A stretch of 64,000 nt of DNA from Leishmania infantum JPCM5. Its lineage: Eukaryota; Euglenozoa; Kinetoplastea; Trypanosomatida; Trypanosomatidae. The stretch lies in the NCBI RefSeq assembly GCF_000002875.2, contig NC_009411.2, positions 806,001 to 870,000 of the forward strand, written 5' to 3'. Positions 30,801-37,763 of this stretch are shown here, piece after piece; within the stretch, counting starts at the first letter, position 1, and the number at the start of each line of letters is the position of its first letter. Made by a program: the position numbers and the translations under genes. The notes beneath the pieces are model-generated. The model made no database searches and was not told where the DNA came from. It worked only from the letters and a program-made list of their open reading frames with translations.

Positions 30801-32422
30801 CGTTGCGCCAGTAGAGCGGCAACGGTTTCCGCCCCGCTCAGCGGTGGCCCGGTGATGAGGGCGCGGATCGGCTTGAATGCATCTGCGTGCGCAGCGCGGA
30901 ACTGCGCGCATGTCACATCAAGGGTCGCAAGGAAGCCATCGAGGGCTACCCAATCATCCTCCGCGTGCATCGTCAGCACAGTGGAGGGCTCCGCTTGGAT
31001 GTCGGAGAGCACTAGGGCGGTCAAGAGAGCCCCGCCGTCGCCCCAGCACGGCTTGTTGCCAAACGCGGCGAAAAGCTCTTGAGGGCTGGTCGGCGGCGGC
31101 AGCTCCAGCCGATCGAGGCGCACCAAATCCACTGCGGTAGCGTTGGCCACTGACGGGGACACCGCGACAGCTGGTTGCACGGACCCACCAAAGCGCGCCT
31201 GCACCGCTTGCAGCAACTGCCGCTGCGTGATGTGGCCCTGGTCAACGGCGAACATGTACCGCTCCCCAAGCACGTCGTAGGCGCTGCCGACCTTGTAAAG
31301 GATCGAGGCCAAGTCCTGCACGTGGATCATGGGGATCTCATTCACGCCGGCACCGTACTGCGGCAGAACCTGGTGGTGCCAGGCGCTGCGCAGGAGCCCG
31401 AACAGCATGTCCGACCCTTCGCCAGCGCCGTACGGGAGGCCAGCGAAGACGACGTAGGTGTGCAGCGTCTCGGTGTTGGAGCGCTTCACGAGGTGCTCCA
31501 GCGAGTGCCAGTGCTGAAAGCGCGGGTGCGGCACACGCTGAGCGTAGGCGTCGTCGGTGAAGACTCGGTCCGGGACAAGCTCGCGGAGCTCGGCCTCGTC
31601 CTCGCCGGCGGCAGGCTCGCGCAGAGAGAGAGGGAGGCGCTGCTCTAGCTCTCTGCGACGTGCGGCACGACGCGCCTCTCTCTCCGCCACGGCAGCAGCG
31701 CCCTCGCCGAGGGCATCTCCGTCGTCGTTCTCCTCATCCTCAGCGTCGAGGAGCTCCTCCAAGAAGGCATTTCGCTCCTCCTCGCGCTCCCACTGCCGCA
31801 TCGCACGGGCACGCGCGCGCTCTGATGTCAGTGTGTACGCCCACGTCACGGCCGATGACACCAGCACAAATGTCTTCTCTACATCGTAGTGCGTCCCAGC
31901 GAGAATGCGAATGGCACACATGGCTTCGTACGTGTCGTCCTGAAGGACCGCAATGACGACGTCGTTGGCGAGCAGACGCTTCCGAAACTCCTCCGTGTTG
32001 TCGTTGTGCTTGGGAACGATGCTGCTCACGCAAAACTGGATGTCCGCCGGTAACGTATTTCGCTCCTCCGCAGACAAGCCCGCGCGTGGCAGTGATGTAG
32101 GCAGCTGCGCCGCACCAGCAGCGGGCGCAGCATGCCGCGTACTTTTGTGGTGCGATCCCCCTGTGACCATGACAGAAGAGTCGTCCGCGGCGTCGGCCGC
32201 GGCGGCGACCAGCGACTTCTCGAGCGAGTCCCACAGGCCCTTCATCTGGCCCCACAGCCAGTCACTCGAGGTCGCCCTCATCACCGCATTCACCGCTGTC
32301 GCCGCTCGTTCGCCAGTGCGAGTGCGCGTGATCTCGACCTCATACTCGTACGACTGATGGAAGGCCCTCACGACATGGCGGCCAACGTACGAGTCGCCGT
32401 TCAGTACCAGGACCTTCTTCAT
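27869..32422 (-). CDS. AK7: Adenylate kinase 7-like protein with Dpy-30 motif, expanded
   Basis: AK7 proteins of ciliated organisms have an N-terminal Rossmann-type domain, an adenylate kinase domain and a C-terminal Dpy-30 docking helix pair, and act in the axoneme. Here the order is the same: KKVLVLNGDSYVGRHV at the N-terminus, the kinase P-loop region at about 522-540 and a Dpy-30 motif in the last 45 residues (YLMKYVLPNL ... RPNDPVSTLADALF). At 1517 residues it is about twice the human length because of acidic, low-complexity inserts (about 590-720, 800-900 and elsewhere). The P-loop reads GPPLSGAET, so the catalytic lysine is replaced by Ala531. A longer frame to 32833 is unlikely: a splice tract with AG at 32442-32441 sits just before the ATG at 32422. 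Confidence 0.87.
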   Translation of the reverse strand: MKKVLVLNGDSYVGRHVVRAFHQSYEYEVEITRTRTGERAATAVNAVMRATSSDWLWGQMKGLWDSLEKSLVAAAADAADDSSVMVTGGSHHKSTRHAAPAAGAAQLPTSLPRAGLSAEERNTLPADIQFCVSSIVPKHNDNTEEFRKRLLANDVVIAVLQDDTYEAMCAIRILAGTHYDVEKTFVLVSSAVTWAYTLTSERARARAMRQWEREEERNAFLEELLDAEDEENDDGDALGEGAAAVAEREARRAARRRELEQRLPLSLREPAAGEDEAELRELVPDRVFTDDAYAQRVPHPRFQHWHSLEHLVKRSNTETLHTYVVFAGLPYGAGEGSDMLFGLLRSAWHHQVLPQYGAGVNEIPMIHVQDLASILYKVGSAYDVLGERYMFAVDQGHITQRQLLQAVQARFGGSVQPAVAVSPSVANATAVDLVRLDRLELPPPTSPQELFAAFGNKPCWGDGGALLTALVLSDIQAEPSTVLTMHAEDDWVALDGFLATLDVTCAQFRAAHADAFKPIRALITGPPLSGAETVAALLAQRCRAPCVSRENIVADYKAHVADVRAALRGLLMRRLQRRRARVQARLVRQAAEEKAAGRLAKEEQRRQRREERQQRGDTDDDSGGEEEPDEEGAATEGESEVGGAASGVASGASLISIFLPTTTKSADSGSDDEEEVATQPQQQQQPLRPIALVVNEAYIRGAADADADGDEEGGAGIDEEQEEDEDEEEGGNWLAQLDAQDEAAQAEMQEDRELLPPVPLSAAAGDAALPLLALPPFAARSRGRAFARDVDRQELRCIAALRQEYLLGLKVLALKVSAEGRLPRPPPTPAASEDNGGYNDEDGRGGTSGGSDEGSDEGSSQDSDEEGDEEVASDGTLQASPEGRNDAAEEDEEEDDDYESADPGDDTNPLLAIDPADDSSAYLDCALAFMCRWRLRQSDCRCQGYILSDFPQTLAQAVLCFRANGAELEDAELRRQRALAPLLARSDDHAAEDSSDADGEDGGVLAPIDADFPLPDIANMEEEELLALERAHRRGRGPAGCNSAVGEVESMDDLTEGVAASGDTETVIEPVDESLFVDHVVALQADPAVLRATMDALQTNLVVAAEQQASSTSQSGAGPSAQGAAAIGSAEAALAALRASLHTTPYVAQLEWYMDHHTATSPPTQSLLSWLSAITTTPALGVQHARVIVPLSTSDDAADVEDADGVAVTTMEAPPTTRTAQMHFMPMSVLSTEEVKACWCAASERKAQDGARAAGVGMDARMVANRTCGDECGSALVDAKLPVALMRLAPLCWTGAAAPQSPLLLSQAPSPSAHTRCPRHSRATSRRTPPPAASLAALAQDLCARIAPVRREPTAAATTTATAAPAASTETDGVSDTSAKTAPPLLADAAAPAGQVDVATASETPADAALKEAAGSISDAAVTVAAGEEERQTRLTACSEAEASQILHELASLRRLQIVESSPDTVEMLELPVETYLMKYVLPNLTPVMTDVVRMRPNDPVSTLADALFERRRRVTL

Positions 32423-32440
32423 TCCAAGCGTGTGAAGATG

Positions 32441-32485
32441 CTGATGCAGCACCGACAAGAAATAGGGGAAGAGATACAGAGGAGG
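32441..32485 (-). promoter_or_regulatory. Candidate spliced-leader acceptor for the AK7-like gene
   Basis: The minus strand reads a pyrimidine tract (CCTCCTCTGTATCTCTTCCCC...) followed by the first AG at 32442-32441, 19 nt before the ATG at 32422. It lies within the open upstream extension and so supports the shorter protein. Confidence 0.55.
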
Positions 32486-32736
32486 ATGGAACGTGCAGGA
32501 CGTGTGTGCGGGTGTACAACGGGGACAGGAGGGAGGCGAGGTCGTTTGTAGGCGGCCCCGAGGAAGAGGGGCGGGCGGGAAAATGGAGAGAGGAGAGACG
32601 GAGAAGGTGGAGTCAAGCGTGAAGTGCACTGGCCATGGATTCACTTGCGGATGTGAGAGTTCGTAGGCACGGCTGAGTGTACGCAAGCTCGGCGACAGAA
32701 TCGACGCAAGCCTTGAGCAGATACAGAGGAGAAGGG

Positions 32737-32910
32737 AAGGACAGAGGCGAGAGCGCTGTCGGTAGCACGGACATACACACACATAAAGCACGGGACACGT
32801 CGAGGGGTGCTGCTGTGCTACCGCCATCGGCACTAACTTCTTTTTCCCCGCGCTGCATGTGTGTGTGTGTGTATGTCCGTGCTACCGACAGCGCCCTCGC
32901 CTCTGTCCTT
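32737..32910. repeat. Near-perfect 49-bp inverted repeat with 76-nt loop
   Basis: The left arm 32737-32785 and right arm 32862-32910 are reverse complements at 47 of 49 positions. Most of the arm is ordinary mixed sequence (including CGCTGTCGGTAGCACGGACA), with only the inner ends made of CA/TG repeats. The transcript should fold into a very stable hairpin. Confidence 0.9.
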
Positions 32911-33759
32911 GCCTTTCCCGCCCTGCCGCTACAGCGTCGACAGTGACCAGCTCGCACGCTGCGAAGCCGACGCACATGACCTCAGAAGCGTTTCTGTGTT
33001 GTACGGATCGACTTCGGTCTCTTCATGTTCATTGCCCGTCGATGCACCCGCTCGCTAGGAGGAACGCGTTCGGTACAACTGGTCAGCGGCCTGCCCCACT
33101 GGAAACTGAAATGCTACATTGAAGATAGTGCCCATTCCGGTAACACCCACATACATAGGCACACGCACCCCTTCTCACGGACTCACCCGCCGCCGCCGCC
33201 TCCCCCCTCCCCACCACTGCGCAACCACTGACGTGCACAAGCGCGTGCTTGAGAGACAGACAGGCAGGCAGGCAGGGAAGATGAGTGCCCCCGTCTACGA
33301 ATGGGGAGAGACCGAGAGTCAGCTACATGGGGGCAGTGCACACGTCGTGCATATCGGTGTGTGCGTGTCTGCACGCGTGCGCGCGTGGACGCGTAGGCCG
33401 TGCTCTCGGGGAATACATGGATCACAGAAAATGATGCAAGGAAACTCAAACAAAACTCACACGCATACGCAACGAGCTAACCGCGAGGGTGTTAAGAAAC
33501 GACGAAAACCACGAAGAAGATGGACGCCATCAGCAAGAAAAGAACATCATTGGGGCTGCGCAAGATCTACCGTGGAAACCCATGTGATTCAACGAGCAAA
33601 CGCTGGGGGGGAGCAGCGACTGTGGATCACGCAGGTGGCTATCAAGACAGGTTGAGCGATGAAGAGAGAGACGAACACCGAGGAGGAGACGTGTGCGTGT
33701 TTGGAAGGTACGTATTCGTGGGTCGTCTGAGAGCGCATGTGCGCTCTCACTGTAGAGCT

Positions 33760-35052
33760 CTACTTCGAGAAGAGCTTCGACACTTGCGCCTTCAAAGAAG
33801 TGCTCTTAGTACTCTTGGTGTCGTCTGTGCTATCGCACTTCGCCGTTGACGACGAGACATTCGCGTTGTTGCCACCGCCCCCACCGGCTTCTCCTGACCT
33901 GGAGCCGGCGGCGGATCGCTTGCGGGTCGACGAGGAGTTGGCGGTCGATGTGGAGCCGGCGTTGTCCGTGTTGCGCGCCTTTTTGCCGCTAGGCGCCGCG
34001 GCAGCCGGATCAGTGGTGGTCTGCTTACGCAGTGCCTTCGACGCGGCGGCCTGAAAGGCTGGGGTCGGTGAAGCAGCCGCAGGCTTTTCGGAGCCCTTCT
34101 CTGGCTCGCGTTCTGTTCCTTCTGCAGCGCCGGCCGCTGGTGCGGCACCCGCAGCCGTTATCGTCGATCGCTTCTCTTTGCGCTTTCGCGCCACCTCGCC
34201 GCCGGTCATCTGGCCGATGTCGCTGGCGTCCACCGGCACGTACGCCTCCCCGCCATCCTTCTGCAACTCGGCCGCGTCCAGCATGTCGGAGGTGAGCTGC
34301 ACCAGCAGCATCTCCGGGTTCCACGCGACATCCTCGTCCAGCTCCCGTGCCAGGCAGCTCGTGAGACACGACATGTCGAACTCGCTGCGCATCATCCGCA
34401 GCAACTTGTCCCAGCTGTTCGTGACGTCGAGTTCGTTGAGACGTGGCAGCGTCGCCTGGAAGCCCGTCGGTGACTCGGAGATGTGCTGCGCGAGCTTCTC
34501 CTTCTGCCGCTGTGCCCGCTCCGCCTGCTCGCGATGGGCCTGCTCCGCGTCGGGGATGTCGTCTTGGACGATCTGCACATTCTCGTTCAGCTCCTTGTCG
34601 GCGGGGCGATGTGCGTTTGCAGGCTTCTCCACGTCGAACCAGCTCGAGCCCTCTTGCCGCCGACCGCGGCGGTCGTGATCAGGGCGGTTATCGGACGGAG
34701 CGTTGGTGCTGCCGGCGACATTGGAGGCGTTCACGCTATTTGCGTTCGACTTGCTTTGGTGATCTGTGTTCACCGATGCGCGCGGCCCAGGCTCAGACGA
34801 GCCGGCGGCCGTTTTGCCGTCGACCTCGGGGGAGGGTTTCACCGCTGTGCCACCCTTCTTGCTCGGCCCGGTGGGCGCGTTCTTAGAAGAGACAGAGGAG
34901 CTCGCGGTGCGCATCGAGTTGAGGCGCGAAGGGGACGTGGTTGAGGCAGTCATGGGCGGCGCCGACGTGAGAGGCGCAGCCATCCCCGCCTTCTGCGGAG
35001 ACAAAGAGGAGGCAGCGGCCTTGCTGCCGCCACCATTGCCGGTGGATGCCAT
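33760..35052 (-). CDS. IFT43: Intraflagellar transport protein 43
   Basis: IFT43 is a small subunit of the IFT-A complex, which drives retrograde transport in the flagellum. The 430-residue protein has a low-complexity N-terminus, then SSWFDVEKPANAHR (about 136-149). The family core follows at about 166-260: DIPDAE, LPRLNELDV, then a segment FDMSCLTSCLARELDEDVAWNPEMLLVQL that matches the conserved DLKLLTKVL...DDVGWDWDHLF pattern of animal IFT43. The C-terminal 170 residues are Ala/Ser/Lys-rich and disordered-looking, which is longer than in animals. The ATG at 35052 is the first in frame; a tract with AG at 35086-35085 lies 33 nt upstream. Confidence 0.85.
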   Translation of the reverse strand: MASTGNGGGSKAAASSLSPQKAGMAAPLTSAPPMTASTTSPSRLNSMRTASSSVSSKNAPTGPSKKGGTAVKPSPEVDGKTAAGSSEPGPRASVNTDHQSKSNANSVNASNVAGSTNAPSDNRPDHDRRGRRQEGSSWFDVEKPANAHRPADKELNENVQIVQDDIPDAEQAHREQAERAQRQKEKLAQHISESPTGFQATLPRLNELDVTNSWDKLLRMMRSEFDMSCLTSCLARELDEDVAWNPEMLLVQLTSDMLDAAELQKDGGEAYVPVDASDIGQMTGGEVARKRKEKRSTITAAGAAPAAGAAEGTEREPEKGSEKPAAASPTPAFQAAASKALRKQTTTDPAAAAPSGKKARNTDNAGSTSTANSSSTRKRSAAGSRSGEAGGGGGNNANVSSSTAKCDSTDDTKSTKSTSLKAQVSKLFSK

Positions 35053-36262
35053 GATGAGTGACAGAAGATGAAGCAAGCGCACGTCTGTCGCGAAGAAAGG
35101 GGAAAGAGGGGTAGTGTAGCAACGGTGTGTGTGTGTGTGTGTGCAGCAGCAGCAGCAGCAGCAGCAGTAGCAGCAGGTGGCACACTGCCGACAAGTACGA
35201 GGGAGAGCCCTTCCGAGGTGATTGACCCAAACAAACCCCCGCGTGGCTACCCCGGCGCGAAACGTCGTGTTTGCTTGACCCTCAGGATGATATGCCGACG
35301 TCCGTATACCGGTGTGTTTGTGTGTGTGTGTGTTTGTGTGAGAGAGAGCAGCCCTTCGAACAACAAAACACGTTGCGACGGAAGTGGAGGATGCACCGAG
35401 GTGAGCCCACAGACGAAAAGGCGCGCGCTTGGCTGGGCAACAGATGTCCGCTCAGTAATCTGGCACGCGTGATACGAGGGAGATGGAGGACGAGAGACAA
35501 CCGGAAAGGATCAAAGGAAGCAGCGGGAGGTGAGAGATCGTAGACAAGACAGGATGAGCAGTCATCATCACCCTCATGTGCACACGTGCGTGCACGGGAA
35601 TGAGAATGGAAATGGAGGAAGGGAGGTGGATGCAAAGCCGTAAGGGGCGGGTGGTGAGAGAAGCAGCAGCTGTCAACGGCGCCGCTACACCATGCTTCTC
35701 TACTCTTCATCTTCTTTTCGTGTCATCATACAATCACACACTCGCACATATGCTCCATGAGCACGCACGCGCCTCTCTGACAAGGAAGAGTTAGGCAGGT
35801 CGGCCCTCGCCTCGAGGCGATGGGCAGACGCACAGCGAAAGGGGTCATCCGGCGGTTATTCGTTGGCGCTCGCCTTTTTCGCTTCTTGTCGTTTTGCACT
35901 AAATCGTCCTGTTTCTGATTTCCTACAGCGCATCGACCCCCTCATCGCCTCTGTGCCCCTCGCCCCCTGTGTGCGCGTGCGAGGGGTGAGGTGCACACAC
36001 GCACGCGCATACACACACACACACAAGGCGGGACAGAGAAAGAAAGGGGGATTGGGGAGGGCGGAAAGACATCATCACCATCAGCACCAACTCATTCGCG
36101 TGTACACTCAACACGCGCGGGGGTGTGAATACATGGGAACGCAAACGTTTGACTGTAGGCGGGCACACAAGAGAGAGGTTAGGATGCTTCTGAGCACACA
36201 TAGCGGTACGAGACAGCTCACCTCACCCCTCAGCTTTTAGGTGCCAAGTTTGACTTTCGTCG
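35053..36262 (-). other. Intergenic/UTR region
   Basis: This 1.2-kb gap includes a GT run (35125-35142) joined to CAG repeats (35142-35177), read as CTG then CA on the transcribed strand, just upstream of the IFT43 splice tract. Another GT run is at 35310-35335 and a CA run at 36010-36025. No gene is seen. Confidence 0.55.
35085..35114 (-). promoter_or_regulatory. Candidate spliced-leader acceptor for IFT43
   Basis: The minus strand reads CTACCCCTCTTTCCCCTTTC followed by TTCGCGACAG, with AG at 35086-35085. It sets the ATG at 35052 as the first start codon in the mRNA. Confidence 0.55.
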
Positions 36263-36598
36263 TTACGCGCCGCGCTTGCGCTTCACGGCGGTTGCCTTCG
36301 CCGACTTGGGAGCGCCGCCAAAATTCGCCACAGCCCCGCTGCCACCGTTCTCGCTACCTTTCATCACTGTGACGGACACAACGTGCTCGCCGCGCAGCAA
36401 GATAAGCCCCAGCTGGCGTTTTGGCGAGACGCCCTCCTCAGCCATCTTCTTCGACTGCGGCCGCTCCTCGACCGCGTCGCCAAGAACGACGTTCATGTGC
36501 TTGTCAAAGACGAGCAGCTTGCCAGTAACGGTACGGCCATCATCGAGCATAACGCACAACACCTTGTTGATGTTGTGCAGCATGGTGTATTTGCCCAT
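36263..36598 (-). CDS. SMB: Core spliceosomal protein SmB
   Basis: SmB is one of seven Sm proteins that ring the uridine-rich site of spliceosomal snRNAs; in trypanosomatids the complex serves mainly trans-splicing. The 111-residue protein has an Sm1 motif at about 13-44 ([24 protein letters not shown]) and an Sm2 motif at 65-78 ([14 protein letters not shown]). The spacer between them (45-64) is charged, as in SmB/N. It lacks the long Pro-rich tail of animal SmB and ends in a basic KRKRGA tail. The start is the ATG at 36598; directly before it are runs of nine C and nine A on the minus strand and a possible short upstream frame. Confidence 0.93.
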   Translation of the reverse strand: MGKYTMLHNINKVLCVMLDDGRTVTGKLLVFDKHMNVVLGDAVEERPQSKKMAEEGVSPKRQLGLILLRGEHVVSVTVMKGSENGGSGAVANFGGAPKSAKATAVKRKRGA

Positions 36599-37763
36599 TT
36601 CTTATTTTTTTTTGGGGGGGGGAGGTGTGCGTCCGGGTGTGCCTTGCGATGCTTTCCAGAACTGCGCTTCAGCCATCTGGGACGAGTACATGTTTTTTTT
36701 TTCGCCAGTGATCGTTGATGCGGAAACCCCCATGTGACATGTGCAGGGAGGATGAGGAGAGAGAGGGAGTGGGGCATATGGTCGTCATCGTTATCAGCGT
36801 GCACGCACACACGCTCATGCGCAGAGATCCCGGCGAGTGGGAAGGAGAGAGAGAGAGAAACGACGGGCAGACAGAGGAGGCGACGTGGATCTAAGAAAAA
36901 CAGAGCAGAAAGAATTGAGAGAAGAGTCGCGACTTGGCTTTGCTTGTCGCGTAAAGGCGGAGGCGCACGCGGGCGAGTGCGAGCCCTGTCTCCTCTCCAA
37001 ATTCCCGTCATCACATGCTGCCATGCCCACATAAAGGGCACCGCTGCCGCTGATCCTTCATAGCTGGAGGTGAGTGGAAACACACACCTGCTGAGCTGGT
37101 GTGTGTAGTTGTACGTGCAAGCATGCACGCTTGCGCTGGGGGGACGAAGAGACGTCCGGTTGCGTCGAGCGTCGCGTCGGGCCCCCTTTTTCTCTCCGTT
37201 TCTCCGTGTGCGTGTGCGTGACTCGGTTTTTTTTCCTGTTGCGCTCAACGCCACGGTGGCTTACGGGCTTAACACGCTTAGGCGTACAAAGGAAGGAGAG
37301 CGACAACCAAAACAGAAGAGAGCGAGAGCGAGAGAGTCCGCGGTGCGTGCGCGTACACGTGTGTGTGTGTGTGTGTGTGTGAAGGAAGCGGGGCGGGAAG
37401 GGAAGTGAATTCAGAGGGAGGGCTGATAGTGCAGCATCGTCGGCTCAGACTGCGCGACGCCACGACAAAGAAAACAAGATGTACCCATGCACAAGTGAAA
37501 AAGAGAAACACGCAAGGACAACACAGCAACAGGGCGCACGTACGCACACTCCGTAAAAGAGGGGTGGCGAAATGCTCCGATGAAAAAAAAAAGGAGACAT
37601 CAACTTAACCGAGTCTTGCCCATATCACAGCAAGCCAACGCGCCCATACACGGCAGCGAGAGACAGTGTCAGGCACACACACACGCGAACGCACAGGCAT
37701 ACAGGCACGGAGGCAGGCCCCGGCGCACGGTGAAAAGCACAAGCACAAGCACACGTGTGCACC
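36599..37763 (-). other. Intergenic/UTR region
   Basis: The region near SmB holds the C/A homopolymers and a CT-rich block (36750-36780 on the minus strand). The remainder to 37763 has a GT run (37360-37381), a CA run (37675-37685) and no gene. Confidence 0.55.
36602..36676 (-). promoter_or_regulatory. Possible 24-codon upstream ORF before SmB
   Basis: On the minus strand an ATG at 36676 opens 24 codons ending in TAA at 36604-36602, 3 nt before the SmB ATG. The ATG directly follows an AG (36678-36677) that could be a splice acceptor, so the mRNA might begin with it. The last codons are four Pro and three Lys, encoded by the C and A homopolymers. If a later AG is used, the uORF is not in the mRNA. 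Confidence 0.35.

Larger units (their letters stand above)
32423..33759 (-). other. Intergenic/UTR region with long inverted repeat
   Basis: This 1.3-kb gap runs from the end of IFT43 to the AK7-like start. Its main structure is the inverted repeat at 32737-32910. The part from 32950 to 33759 has CA runs and C-rich blocks (33195-33225) but no gene. Confidence 0.55.

Noticed and set aside
32423..32833. N-terminal extension of the AK7-like protein to 1654 residues
   Set aside because: The added residues translate CT-rich leader DNA and include the predicted splice acceptor; the Rossmann domain begins at the Met at 32422.
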